A stretch of 64,000 nucleotides of DNA from Xiphydria camelus (GCA_963678675.1 OY783194.1:32032278-32096277); one strand, 5' to 3'; counted from the stretch's first letter, positions 33,551 through 45,653 are shown. Notes: generated by a model from the sequence alone, not told the origin. Program-made: numbers and translations.

Positions 33551-33792
33551 CACGTGGAAAATAATGAATTATAGCATTTTTACAGAGTTTGTGGTCAATT
33601 TCGGGACAAGGACAATTTATTGTGACGATAACTACAATTTTAGTAAAAATTATAGCAACGCGATTACAGAAATTTCTACGAGTCTTACTGTTATTTTTAC
33701 TAAAATTGTAGTTATCGTAACAATAAATTGAGTTTGTCCCGAAATTTATTACAAACTTTGTAAAAAAATGCTACGATTTATTTTTCTCCGTG
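33551..33792. mobile_element. Family D hairpin MITE, copy 3
   Basis: It runs from CACGTGGAAAATAATGAATTA to CGATTTATTTTTCTCCGTG. It is strongly palindromic (ACAATTTTAGTAAAAATTAT and its mirror). Confidence 0.7.
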
Positions 33793-33971
33793 CAGTTTAT
33801 GCCAGTGCAAATTGTAATTCGTGCAGTTTCCTCTCCGTGTACAGTTGTAAACAGTAAATAGAAATGTCTCCTCTCTGTATGAATTTTTGAGAATGACCTC
33901 GAGTTTCAGCATTATTTATTGTCACGATAACTGCAATTTTAGTAAGAGTGACAGCAACGCTGGAAACTTCC

Positions 33972-34232
33972 ACGTGTTTTCCTCAATCAAAAACATGGTA
34001 TAATTTCAGGATGAAGCCATAATTTTTTCCGCGTAAGAAAATATTTGATAGGCTCGAGTAATTGCTTTTTTTTGTGCAGGAAGAATTTCTTATCCCCACG
34101 ACAGTATTCTTGAATCAAGCACATATACTTATCATTCTTCGATCAAGAATCTGTATTCTTAAAAATTTCTAAGATCATACGTTCTTGAGTCAAGACCCAT
34201 TTTTTTGACACCAGCAATTATTCATCTCGGTG
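33972..34232 (+). mobile_element. Family B MITE, copy 4 (left end missing)
   Basis: The phrases CAATCAAAAACATGGTATAA and AGGCTCGAGTAATTGC, and the right end CCAGCAATTATTCATCTCGGTG, match family B. The left terminal repeat is lost. Confidence 0.6.
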
Positions 34233-35294
34233 AAAACAGACGTTGTACTGTCCGACGAGCCATTAAACTATCGCAAATTACTTGCTTGCGGTGATATCGT
34301 TGCTGTTCATGGCGATAAAATTTTTGCCTACAGATTCCAATTGCCTGTATGACATCATAAAGTCAAGGAATGCCTATTAATTGCGAATACCAGCCGCCTC
34401 GATGAAAAAGCACTCCGTTATATGCAGTCACGTATACAGTGGACGGAGATTACGCGCTCGCATATACGCTCTCGCGAGTTTCTCCCCTCCCGGACGAAGA
34501 AGAAAGAGTAGCGCGACGCAGTGATCTTTCACAGTACCGTCTTCGGAAATTAAATGCGAAGAATATACCTTCGGGCCTTTTCACGTCGGTTTCTTCGTCG
34601 CCCGCGCGCGGGAGACCGCATCTCCGCGCGATGAATCGCTGAAAATAAAAGTGAATTCACCGCGAGCGCCCGATAAAATTATTCCGGCCGATCGCTCCGT
34701 GCGACGCGGGCCGCTCGAGTCGGTTAGGAAGGTCCGTCTTCTAATTAGACTCGGCGCGGATTCTTACCGCTGCGGTACCTCGCCGCGCCTATAATTCCGG
34801 CTTACGATCGGCTGGGATTGGTCGGGTGTCCTCTTTTTCTCGTTGTTTTCCCACGTCGGGTATTTTCGTAATACCTTATATACGAATCTCGCTTCCAAAT
34901 TTCGTCAGTACCTACGCGAATTCCAGCAGCGACGAAAATCGTTCGCGACGTCCGAACGTCGGAACTGTTATTGTTCTTCTGGTCGGAGCCGTCGCTCGCG
35001 CCGCGCTCGGAATTATTCATAGACCTCCGCGATTTTTGTCCTTATCGTCGGTCGTACCCCACGTTTCTATAATGAGTCTGTAATTATAATCTGGGAACTC
35101 TTGGAATAACCCGACTAAATATCGTATACGCTTGGTCGCGTCCGCTGTGCGTCTATGGGCATCCTTCTCGAGGATTTTTCCGCGCCTTCGCGATTTCTTC
35201 ATCGTCCGTCAGATTCGCGTTGGAGATAGCACGCCTATATATATATAGAAGTTATAATTAATTCTACGCGGGGCTCGGTGTATGAATATTCTCG
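34233..35294. other. Intergenic DNA, no gene seen
   Basis: This is mixed DNA with a short (TA)n tract near 35237. No coding signature was seen on either strand. Confidence 0.3.
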
Positions 35295-35489
35295 CACTGA
35301 AGGAAAAGGTCTAGTTGAATACCAAGCTAATAGACAAATTCATTTGAGATAAATGGGAATTAATTCACATTGAACACAAGAGTCTATTTGAATTACCAAT
35401 GGACTTTTGTTCGAGGTGAATAAATGACTGTTCATCTCAAATAAATTTGTCTATCAGGTTCGTATTCAACAAGACTTTTTCCTTTGGTG
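35295..35489. mobile_element. Family H palindromic MITE
   Basis: The arms are CACTGAAGGAAAAGGTCTAG with TAATAGACAAATTCATTTGAG on the left, and the mirror CTCAAATAAATTTGTCTATC with CTTTTTCCTTTGGTG on the right. Confidence 0.65.
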
Positions 35490-35618
35490 CAGCTGTCCTT
35501 TGCTTCGAGTCAACTTAGGCTTATTCACCAGAAAAGCGTAAAAGGACATGTGTATTTCCTTGTCGGGAATTCGAGGCAGCGATAAGTCGGTTAACCGATG
35601 GCTTCTGTCAGTCAGTTG

Positions 35619-35722
35619 CGGGAAAGTCGAGCAATATCGAACACTCTGACGGCCCCTGATCGCCATTAACGAGCATGCAAATTAGGGGCCGTCAAAGTAT
35701 TCGATATTGCCCGACTTTCCCC
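35619..35722. mobile_element. Short palindromic element (family S)
   Basis: The arms of about 40 bp are inverted: GGAAAGTCGAGCAATATCGA with GACGGCCCCTGAT on the left, and ATTAGGGGCCGTC with TCGATATTGCCCGACTTTCC on the right. A phrase like the arm (GGGGAAAGTCGAGTAATATT) also occurs near 58095. Confidence 0.65.
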
Positions 35723-36258
35723 TAATGGATGGGAAACAATAAAATTATCCTGAATTGCACTCGCCGTATCTGAAACAGGATCTGTTCCTTTGCGAGAATT
35801 ATTCTGCGAATAATATCGAAAACGTCGAATTAAGTAGTAACTAGGCGTAATAACTTCGAACAAAACCGTGTGGCAAACATATCTCATAACGTAAATATGC
35901 GTGAATGTAGAAAAACAAATTAGTATAGTATAAAATTCTCTCGCAGACAAGGGCTCGATCATAATTTTTCCAGATTATTGAAGCACACCGCCTAACACGA
36001 ATCGGTATGTCAAACTTGCCCGCGGTAATACATAACTTCGTCATCGCTTCGGCTCGAATGTTTTCGTAACGTTTTCGAATTTTCTCAAGACACTCGACGC
36101 CATAGGCGAAAAAATAATTTCCCCCGACGTGCGGCGATTTCGTCAGGACGCGATACCGATATTGGCGTAATGAAATTCGCTCCTTCTATTCTTCGCATTC
36201 TCCACATTCTGCATTTTTCTTTCTGTATTACTTTGTATCATTGTATTGTAGGTATTGT
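35723..36258. other. Intergenic DNA, no gene seen
   Basis: This is AT-rich DNA with no coding signature. Confidence 0.3.
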
Positions 36259-36511
36259 TGTACGTATATGTATCATTCCACCAAATATGAAGTTAAACTT
36301 ATTCAAAGGAGAAAAACTTCAATCAATATTATTGTCATTATTTATGAACTTTTTGCCTATATCGATATAAGACTTTGTTGGAGATAAAAATATTATCTTC
36401 AAAAAAGTATTATACAAATATTGCCCAAAAGCTTATAGATAATGAGATAATAGTGATTGAAGTTTCTTCTTTGGCGAATAAGTTTAGCCTCGTGTGATAT
36501 ATGTATTTTTT
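36259..36511. mobile_element. Family E MITE, copy 2
   Basis: The left arm (TTAAACTTATTCAAAGGAGA) and the right arm (TTCTTTGGCGAATAAGTTTAG) are inverted. The interior holds TTATCTTCAAAAAAGTATTA. Confidence 0.65.
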
Positions 36512-36570
36512 CTCATTGTGTTACTTTCTATAACTCTGTATTTTTCTCTGTATTCATTGTTGAGCTCTTA

Positions 36571-36828
36571 TACAGAGAAAAAGAATGAATTGGATCTACT
36601 AAAAATTACTTGGGGGGTTGCAAGTTATTATTTATTTACATCAATTTGATCTTTTTTCATATATTAATTAGATATTTCTTCCCTGCAATCATATATTATT
36701 TCACATGATTATGTAAGGAAAAGATATCAAATTGATCTGTTAAATAATTTCATTGAAATAAATAAATAATTACTTGCGATTCCGCGAATAATTTTAAATA
36801 GATCCAACTAATACTTTTTCTCTCTGTA
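36571..36828. mobile_element. Family F MITE, copy 1
   Basis: It runs from CAGAGAAAAAGAATGAATTGG to CAACTAATACTTTTTCTCTCTG. The internal arms ATTACTTGGGGGGTTGCAAG and AATTACTTGCGATTCCGCGA match the copy at 53545. Confidence 0.65.
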
Positions 36829-36856
36829 GGAGAGATAGTCTCAGAGCTAATAAATA

Positions 36857-37131
36857 CACTGTTAGAAGTTGTTAAAAGCTTCCAACACATTTGTGAATTG
36901 AATTTACAAATCTAATTATGAAATTTGAAAACATTTGGGAATTCACGATACATATTGTGATTTTACGATGTCTTATTATTATTCTACAATGTTCATTGTA
37001 TAATTTTCCTATATACATTTCTTATGGCATTTGTGTTTTCGCATCAAATTCTTAGTAATTTTAACGCACCTTTGTGTCTGTTAAGAGCTTCCAACACAAT
37101 TTGTGAATTCAAAACAGACATTTTTAACAGC
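36857..37131. mobile_element. Family L repeat, copy 1
   Basis: It starts CACTGTTAGAAGTTGTTAAAAGCTT and ends with the inverted theme (AAGAGCTTCCAACACAATTTG, then TTTTTAACAG). The direct copy at 37665-37936 is collinear with it. Confidence 0.65.
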
Positions 37132-37664
37132 GTTCTCCCTCTTCCTCCAAAAATGATCATACAAACGAAGGAGCCGCGCGATGTCGTCGCGTCGCCCTGA
37201 CGACGAAAAGCGATGGGAATGGTTACGAGAGGAAATGAGAGATTCGCTGAATGGGACAATGCTCTTCCGTTTCGAAACTTTCACACCGTGGCGCGAAACT
37301 ATGCTCGCGCGCGCGCGCGCGCGCCTTCTAGTGCGACCCCGCCCCGAATTTCGAAATGTCTGCTCGCGATATACACACCTATCGCGCCGGGCGCGGGCTT
37401 TCGACGATAGAGAAATTTTAAGGAACGCTCGCGCTTGACGTCTGTTAATTCCCATCGTTGATGTATCGGTTCGGTTTTGACCTCGCCTCGCGCTTAGGAA
37501 ACCCGAGAACCGCTGCGACGGCCGCTTACATCGACCGTGCGTCATGATTCACGAGAGTAATAGCTCCGCTAATTTTTAAAAGGATGCAAGATCAAATCGA
37601 ACGATCCAGATTCTTCCTGCCGTTCCGTTCACCGCGCTCTTATACCACGTGATACGAAGTTCCA
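37132..37664. other. CpG-rich block between two family L repeats
   Basis: About 530 bp of CpG-rich DNA with a (CG)n run near 37308-37324 is bracketed by two direct copies of family L. No coding signature was seen. Confidence 0.35.
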
Positions 37665-37936
37665 CACTGTTGGAAGTTGTTAAAAGCTTTCAATAGATCA
37701 ACGAATTCAATTTACAAAACTAATTTTGATATTCAAAAGCAATTGGAAATTTACGATACATATTGTGATTGTGCGATATCTCATTGTGATCGTACAATAT
37801 TCACTGTGATTTTCTCATGCATTCCTTATAGAATTTGTATTTTCACATCAAATTGTTAGTAGTTTTACCAGACTGTTGTGTTTGTTAAAAACTTCCAATA
37901 CAATTTGTGAATTAAAAGTAGAACTTTTTAACGGTG
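37665..37936. mobile_element. Family L repeat, copy 2
   Basis: It runs from CACTGTTGGAAGTTGTTAAAAGC to TTTTTAACGGTG, in the same orientation as copy 1. Confidence 0.65.
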
Positions 37937-38279
37937 CAGACACTTGATGCGATGCTGTAGTTTTGCATCGTGCGCCTGAATCGAGGCAACCAGCCATGCG
38001 GCTCAGTATTTCTGGTTGCGTGATTTCCGCGCTACAGTAAGACTATCGCTTGATACCCAAATGCGATGCGGTGCAACGGCACCGCCTTTACGGTGCGATC
38101 GAACGATCCTTTCACGGGTCTCGAAGCACGAGCCACGACAGTTCGAATTTAATTTAACTGCAGGGCGTTTCGGGCGTGTATCGACGTGACTCTGAATCGA
38201 TGAGTTGAAAAATTCATCGAAGCTTGTTGTTCTTTGATCGCGAGCGATCGAGTCGAATAAACTTTAAGCCGATAATGGT

Positions 38280-38900
38280 GCTGGATTAAAATATTTTTTC
38301 GTTACAATTTCTTTGATAATAATGAACATTATTATTAACATTTTTGCAAAAATCGAAATTTCTGATTAATCTATCTGATCTACTTTTTATGTTGATTCGA
38401 AAAATAATGGACATGTTGAAGGAATTTTAGAGGAATATCGAGATATCGATGATTCTTTGCGAAAAAATAATTTTCTCGTACATGAAATCGCTGATATTTC
38501 ATATTTCCTTCAAAATATCAGTTTAATAAACATGTTTCTCGTAATCAACATGAAAAAATACATAAGATAGGGTGTTCGAGCAATCGATTCCAGAGATTTT
38601 AAGTTTTGCGAAAAATCGAAATCTCTGGAATTTAATTCTCGATTCCTCTATCCGGTGTATTTTTTCACACCGATTCCAAAAATCACGGATATATTGAGGA
38701 AATCTGAAAATAACGCCGATATATCGCCGATATTCTACGGATAAAAAATGTCTTACACATAAAATTGACGATATATTATATTTTTTTGAAATATCAACCA
38801 AATAATAGTACTTTTCGCAATCAGTATCGAACAAGTACATGAGATAGACTGAATCGAACCGTCGATTCCGAAGATTTCGATGCACAACCAAATATTTATT
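38280..38900. repeat. Diverged tandem repeat, period about 260 bp
   Basis: Landmarks recur at a spacing of about 260 bp: AAAAATCGAAATTTCTG near 38350, AAAAATCGAAATCTCTGG near 38610, and GAAGATTTCGATG near 38870. Between them AATATCGAGATATCG / GATATATCGCCGATATT and ATAAACATGTTTCTCGTAATC / TAGTACTTTTCGCAATC also repeat. There are about two and a half units. Long open frames here are a by-product. Confidence 0.5.
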
Positions 38901-38995
38901 TAACAGCAGATAATCACAGATCATCGAGTAAAATAAAATTTGTCTACATCAACTCAATTTTTTTTTATCGATACACCCACTAACTCTCCGGCAGA

Positions 38996-39154
38996 CGCCT
39001 CTCTCGATGAAGCTGCACAAACCGAAGAATGGTCCATGACGTTTAAATTTTACTTAAAAAAGTACACCGAATATTTCTACCCTCGAATGCAACAAAATCC
39101 AACGGACCACACTGAGATCTTATTATTAGAAGGGTATGATGAAATTTCTCCGTG
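38996..39154 (+). other. Possible isolated terminal exon (unproven)
   Basis: After an acceptor-like TTTTTTATCG...CTCTCCGGCAG an open frame of 52 codons runs to TGA at 39152-39154. The residues look protein-like (DEAAQTEEWSMTF, EILLLEGYDEISP), but no domain, partner exon or poly(A) signal was found. Confidence 0.2.
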
Positions 39155-40585
39155 ACCGTGCAGCGTTAACGTATGCACTCTCGCATGCAAAAAACAATTC
39201 AGCAAAGCCTCGAATTAAGTCTCCAACGATTACATATTATTACATACATCCCCGCTGCATGCAGCGCAGAGTGGCGACGGGACGTGCATGCGCGCTATTA
39301 ATTATGATGCAGTACCGACACTCGCGCGTATATAACGCACGCGCACGGCACAGGGGGTGGCTTGACACGCGAGCGCCTCTCGGCCGGGCATCGCGACGTT
39401 TCGCGGTAGCGGATTCGGTAGCGGCAATTCCCACGACTAATCGGATAATCCCCTAATCCGGATAGATATATTTGAGAGCCGCTGCAGGCAGGGCGAGGGG
39501 AGGTGTTATGAGTCTGCGTGCCGCTATGACCCGGAGAGCAAGGACCCCTGGGCCTTGACGCGTTCGAGCCACCTCGTTCTCCTCTTCTCTCTCGCCGCCT
39601 CCTGCTCCTCTCTTCTTTCCTCCTCCTCGGGCCCTCCCACGTGTCTCGCTCTCTTTCTTCCCTCCGCCCCCCATACCGCGCGCACCGGCCGCTCTACCCT
39701 CCCTCTTCGGTTATCTTTTTAATTGTTTTACAGCCCTTCTCTACCCCTCATTCCTCCACCTCCTCGCTGGCAACTGCAATGCCCCCCCCCCCCCTTCCTT
39801 CACCGAAATGTATTCGCTTCATTAGAGCGTTTAGCCGGGGTCCGCCGCGGTGGATCCTCCTCCTATCGGACCCGCGAGTTACGTGGGACGCCGGTCATTC
39901 GTATGTAACCGCGCGCGATCGGCTAAGTGCGCCGCGGCGGGCCCCCCCTCCACCTCTCGTACTCGCCGCGATGCGTACGTGTCGGCATACCTTGGCCCTG
40001 CCTGAATTTCGCGCCGATGTCCTCGAGTCCTTTTTACGGCCGTGAATACCTGCGTGTATGTAAAAGTATTCGGGGTGGGGGGATACCGATAGAGTCGCGC
40101 TGTGAGATTGCGCTAAGTGCCCCCTCCTCACCCTCCTCCTCTTACGTTTGGGGTTTCGGTGGGTACAGGCATCGCGCGTCCTAAATTTCTCGGATTTACT
40201 CGGCGAGCTTCGATGCGTCGCGTCGAAGAAATTTTCGAAAGGCTAACGAACCTTGAATAGTTCCTCGCGTCCTCGCGCTGCCCTCGGTGCACCGGCGGCG
40301 GGTCCTGCACCGCCCGGGGACGCTCGTATATTCGTGTACGCTTACGGTAACGCGCGCGAGATGCATTCGAATAGGAGTTACGGGACTGCAAAGGAGAATT
40401 CACATATTTGGCACGCACGTCTTTCCCGTTGCACATAACGCGCGCGATGCGGGCCCGCCTCCCACATATCGGTCTTCGAACGAGGAGGGTCCGTTTCCTC
40501 GGCGTCGATGCGGGCCGGGATGTTGCGTCAATCGCGCGTTATACGTCTGTGCGCGCGAGTCAAAAAGGCGAGACGTATACTGGTA
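39155..40585. other. CpG-rich intergenic block, no gene seen
   Basis: It includes a C homopolymer near 39783-39794 and several CpG-dense stretches. Overlapping open frames on both strands have no domain signature. It could hold an unrecognised promoter or noncoding transcript. Confidence 0.3.
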
Positions 40586-41478
40586 CACCGAGAGAAATAA
40601 TTGCTAGTATCGGCGGAATGTTTTCTTCAATCAAAAGCATGGTGTCATTTCAGAATCAAGCCATGGTTTGTTTCGTGCGAGAAAATATTTGATAGGCTCG
40701 AGTAATTGTTTTTTTTTGCAAAGGAAAAATTTTTTGTCCCGCGACAGTATTCTTGAATAAAGACTATGTATTCTTCGATCAAGAATTTGTACAGTAGGAT
40801 CTCGATTGTCTTAATTAATTGGGAGTTCGGGGTAATGAATATTCGGATAATGGATCATGATGGGTGTATCGATGTTCCATAATGAAACAATATTTGAAAC
40901 ATAACACAATCGATATGTATTATTAATCATAAACATTTGTAAAAAAATTGTAAAAATTTAATGCTTGGTTTAGGGTTTCTTTATCATGGAATTTATAATT
41001 TTTTGTTAGTCTATGGCCAACGCGATACGAGTTTAAACACGTTTGAATACTGCCTGTCTGATTTGTTAAATTCTAATGCGTGGCAATGTACACCTTTCAA
41101 AATTTCGAATCGACGTTCAAATATAATAAAAAATCTGGATGAAGCAAATCGTGGTTCGGATAATAGAACGTTTGGATAAAGTAATTTGTAGTTTGGATGA
41201 TGGAGAGTTTGAATAACAAAGATTCGGATAATCGAGGTCCTATTGTATTCTTAAAAATGTATTTGTTGTTTTCAAATATAATTAAAAATCTGCACGAAAT
41301 AAATCGTGGTTCGGATAATAGAACGTTTGTGGATAAAGTAAGTTGTGGTTCGGATAATGGAGGGTTCGAATAAAGCTTAAGATAATCGAATTTCTACTGC
41401 ATTCTTCAAAATTTGCAAGATTATACGTTCTTGATTCAAGAAACCTTTTTTTCACACTAGCAATTATTTTTCTCGGTG
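40586..41478 (+). mobile_element. Family B MITE, copy 5, split by a pogo-like element
   Basis: The left end is CACCGAGAGAAATAATTGCT and the right end is CACTAGCAATTATTTTTCTCGGTG. The interior is interrupted by a pogo/Tigger-like element and its partial tandem copy (about 41269-41400). Confidence 0.7.
40792..41245. mobile_element. pogo/Tigger-like non-autonomous element
   Basis: The left end is CAGTAGGATCTCGATTGTC; the reverse complement of the right end is CAATAGGACCTCGATTATCC. TA dinucleotides flank it at 40790-40791 and 41246-41247. The CTCGATTATCCGAA motif is typical of Tigger/pogo termini. Internal TTCGGATAAT motifs repeat. It has no transposase. Confidence 0.7.
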
Positions 41479-42585
41479 AACCACGTTCGAGGGATGATTT
41501 CTTTTAGTACACGATTCTTCACGTGTTTTCTCCGAAGACGAATTTATCTTCCACGCATCGAATTGAATAATAGCATCCGACGTGCATTACACCTGCATTA
41601 CGAGTGTACGTTTATTCGTTCGAATCAACGCAACGAGAAGTGACACCGGTACCACGCTCTGAAGATTACTTTCCTTAATACCCCGCGCTTAAGAGTATTG
41701 CGATTGAAACGTCTCAGCAAATTTATTATGCGAAGGAGCGCGTTCCTCCTTTAAAGCGTAATTGCATCAGACATGCGCAACGCCAACTCGTACTTTACAT
41801 CGTACCCGTGTACTCGTTCGAGTCGACGAGAAGATGAGGAGTGACATCGCTACCCGTCGCGAACCAGAGAGGGCTCCACTTTTTCTCCATCCCACCGTAC
41901 TTAAGGATATCGCGATTGATACGTCGAACGAAATTCTCGCGTGCGACCGGTAATAATCGTCGCCTCCAGTCGCGCGTACCTGCAGAGAAGAGACGCGTTA
42001 TCGGTCCGGATTGCGCTAAGTGGCAGGCCGTGTAGGTTTTGCGAATTTATTGGAGGATCCTGCGCGTGCGCGCGCGCGCGGTAATTCCTTATCCGATATC
42101 TCAACGCGGCGAGCCATCAATCACCGAAATTAATTGTTGGCAAGGGCGTGCCGTGAAGCCGTGAAGCCCCCTACGGACACCGAAGGGATGTCATCTTTTT
42201 TTCTCCGTTTCCTCCTTTTCTCGACTCCTTTTGCTCGCCTCGCACGACCGGCATTCCTCTCGACTTCTCCTAGCTCGCGCGTCCGGACAGTCAGACGTTG
42301 TAAACATAGCTGCGGACCATACCAAAAGAGAGGAGCGCGCGCGCGCGCGGAGATTTCGGCAAGGGCGATTCGCAGAAGTACCGTGTATAAATAAACATGC
42401 TGTCGCCGACGCGCGGGTGCGGAGAGGAGGGTGGACGCGAGAAATCTGATTGTAATTCGGTATTCTCACGCATTTATTTGTGTCGTTAATCCGAGAAATT
42501 TGGATACAATTATTTATTCCGTATTTTTTCACTTTTTATTTTCGGCCTCGTCGAAGCTGGAAAGCGATATTTTAAAATGCAGCTA
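41479..42585. other. Intergenic DNA, no gene seen
   Basis: This is mixed DNA with a CpG-rich second half and CG-dinucleotide runs near 42069-42080 and 42335-42350. No coding signature was seen. Confidence 0.3.
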
Positions 42586-42815
42586 CACTGAGAGAAGAGT
42601 TTATTTGTAGTTAACAAATGTATACTTGATTACGGGGAAAAATATATTTCGTTGAACCAAGTAAATATGTATATGTTAATTATTAGAATTATTTCTCTTT
42701 TGTTAAAAAAGAAATAGAGTAATAGCTAACGAATATATGCTTGGTCCGAAGAAATATTTCTTTCGCTATAATCAAGTACACGTATATTAATTATGAATAA
42801 ACTGTTTTCTCAGTG
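42586..42815. mobile_element. Family C MITE, copy 6
   Basis: It runs from CACTGAGAGAAGAGTTTATTTG to AATAAACTGTTTTCTCAGTG, with TA immediately outside both ends. The internal ACTTGATTACGGGGAAAAAT matches family C. Confidence 0.75.
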
Positions 42816-44506
42816 TACGTTGGACTATCACCCTCTCGCACTCGTTGCTTGTCACAAATGCGTCTCTCTGGCTTTTCGATGACGTCACATTCTGCCAGAG
42901 AGAAACGTACTTATAACTTTGCGAGTAATTGTTTTTTTCGGACATCTTCTTTTTCAGAGTTATTGAATATGCGTACAGATAACAATTTTATTTAAAAAAT
43001 ATGAATATTTGTTTTATGCTAATACCAAATTTTCGGGACGGATCGTATTTTCGCGTCACTTTGCCGACTAGTATGTACTCCTGGTGGCATGGATTCCGTC
43101 ACTTCCCAAATAGAATAAATGTACGTAAATTGTACAGCAACTTTCGAAAAAATCTTTATATAACATAAAAGTGTATTAAAAATATAAATTTTGTTTACAG
43201 TGCAATTTATATGAACGACGTGACAATCATATAGGTCTATCTGGGTGGTTACTTTTTAAAATGTCATTTTTTAACATTCATTTTTTAATAAATTCTGATG
43301 TTCTCATTAGCCAGAGTAAACGCTGCCGTAGCTAAAGAAATCATGATAATTAATTTTTCATTATCCGGTACGTTTAAAACTAACATTTTAAGTCACCTGC
43401 GACAGAATTCACGACGTCAGGAGTACGCAACGCGCGAGCGCGAGAAACCAAGGACGAATTATGCCGCGCGTCGGTCTTCAACGTTCTCTCGAAGAGTGGT
43501 GGCGGACAAGAGCGCCCCCACGCTGCGCACCGCTAGAATTCGAGACACGACGAAGCCTCCTGCGCGCGTCCCGATATAAGTATACCCGAACACCGCGGTA
43601 GTTACTGCAAACACGCGATAATTACAGGCGAAAAATTTCCTCCCGTCGACATTTTCGACATTCCCGCGCGCGGTTCTTCGTGGAAATCGTAGCGAGGAAG
43701 AAGCATGCATATGTGTACGGCGAGATGAGTCAGATTGCGCGCTCCGTGCGGGGCACCTTGCGAGTGGTCTCTCCTATACGTCGTTACGCGGCCCTCGCGC
43801 CGAGATTTCGGGATTGCAGTTTTATTTTCAGCCTGGTCCCCGAAGAGAAGGGTGGGAGGATGGCTGTTCCTCGCGTTCGGGCGGGTAAGTTTGACTGGGC
43901 CGCGTTCCCGCCTTGGAGAACATTCCGGATCCTTCTTCGAGCTCCTTTTTGCCAATTTTATTGAGGAAGAAGCGAATCGAAGTTGACTTGTATTACGCTG
44001 CGTAGGAACTAATGGTTCGAAGAATCCTCTCCGTCGAGTTTCAGGAAAGCGCTACCCACCTATCCGCATTTCGCTTTATTTTTAGTACTTGCTGGAATAT
44101 TGCGCGACGATGGTATCCGAAAGATTTATGCACGCGAAAAAGGAACCAGGAATGTTTACTGTTTCAATCAGTGGCGTTGGGACTCGAGCTCATTTACCAG
44201 AAGGACGCACGTGTACTTCCCCGAAGTGAACGTAAAAGCGTAACGAGAATAATCGTTTTTTTATGCAGACCACAACAAGCGACGTTTAGATGGTACGATG
44301 GTCCCGCTGAAATTCAAATCACGAAGTGTTTCAGCGAAATAAGTATAAATATACGATTAGCCCCTGCCTAAGTTTATGGCAATTTCATCACCTGGCAAAA
44401 CGCACCTCCGAGTCATCCTCTAAAAATCTTCCCTTCGACGAGACAACTTAAATCTGTGCGAACGAGTGCGCGCGTTTCACACGTTTCTCGTTGGACTCCG
44501 CGTAGG
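42816..44506. other. Intergenic DNA, no gene seen
   Basis: This covers AT-rich DNA, then a CpG-rich block at about 43430-43960. A 119-codon open frame at 44012-44371 has no signal peptide, domain or splice support and is not called. Confidence 0.3.
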
Positions 44507-44510
44507 TACC

Positions 44511-44920
44511 CAGACAACACAATCCAAAAAGTTATCTTGAAGTCATCCGTAGACAGTGTAATACCTCATTTTTTAAAACCTTGATTTTATGTTATCCAAA
44601 CGATTACTACTGGATAACTCGGAATCTAAGTTATCAAAAAGTGAGACATTAATTAGGTAGAAAAATTCTATATATTTTCTGTATAATCCATATGTGGTTT
44701 TGGTCATATGGATTATGTATGATTTCTATATTAACCAAATAAGGACTGTATATGGATTATACAAGCATTTAAAAATCTCTAAACAGTCCTCATATATTTA
44801 ATACATAGAGAAATCATATATAATCCACATATGGTCAAAACTGCACACATGGATTATATACGAAATATATAGAATTTTCCCTCCCGAGTAAAAGACAGCT
44901 TTCTGCCTTGCGTTGTCTGG
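44511..44920. mobile_element. Family K element, copy 2, carrying family J
   Basis: The ends CAGACAACACAATCCAAAAAG and CCTTGCGTTGTCTGG enclose K-type sequence (AGTTATCTTGAAGTCATCCG) and a nested family J palindrome at 44656-44884. Confidence 0.55.
44656..44884. mobile_element. Family J palindromic MITE, copy 2 (nested)
   Basis: The arms are GAAAAATTCTATATATTTTC with TGTATAATCCATATGTGG, and the mirror CCACATATGGTC... with GAAATATATAGAATTTTCCC. It is related to 31773-32003. Confidence 0.65.
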
Positions 44921-45653
44921 ATAAGAGACCCTCGACGCACCGTTCTCCACGTCCTAACATCCGCCTCAAGATTTCGAGATTACACGTTTTTTTTTTTCGC
45001 ACGCTCCTCGCCACTTCCTCATTGCTCCCCAGAAACTGGTCGCATCTCTCCGTTAAAAAAATCCAGATAATAAAACGCGCGCGCGGAATGACGCCACCGG
45101 TGGTGCCCAGGACGTGGCAGGTCGCGGACGACGTCCCCGCGCGCGCGCACGGAGAGCGCCTCGCCTGTTCCTCCTTGCCTCCTCGAGTGGGTACCTACGT
45201 GTTCGCGAATTCGGCGCACCGAGCGCGCTCGGCCCCGTCCGAGTGCCTGCGAAGTCATGCGCGCGTACCAATCGTACTTTTTTCGAGGAGCATCTCGACG
45301 GAGGGGAGGGAGGGTCCGGCGGACCGCATGCACGTTGCACTTCCTGCGCGCCAGGTGAGGTCCTGCGAGCGTGTAATTGGGGTCCTGAGGCTCCCTGCAT
45401 GTCGGTGGTGGGGGTTGCCCTATGTAAGCCCTCGGACGGCCGTGGTCCAGCCCACAGCATCAGGACGCGAAGGAAGGACTCGGACTTGGCGCGCAAGGGA
45501 CTTCGCCGAGGTTGTTAGTTTCGCTCCGATAGGATTAACCGCGGGTATATTCTTCCTCGCGGAGTGCTTTTTTTCTTCGCCGCGTTCGCCAGCCATTCTT
45601 CCATCGGTCCCGCGCGCGCGGATCGACGGACGGACTTCGAGACGGTGCCCATC
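44921..45653. other. CpG-rich 5' flank of the proline-rich CPAP gene
   Basis: The + strand contains a 261-codon open frame across 44908-45693 that overlaps the first coding exon in another frame; it reflects base composition. The block is the likely promoter and leader of the gene at 45654. No clear TATA box was found. Confidence 0.35.

Noticed and set aside
38523..38924. 133-codon frame on the - strand
   Set aside because: It overlies the diverged 260 bp tandem repeat, and no domain or start context supports it.
44012..44371. 119-codon open frame
   Set aside because: No signal peptide, domain, splice support or homology that I recognise; chance frames of this size are common in the CpG-rich parts of the window.
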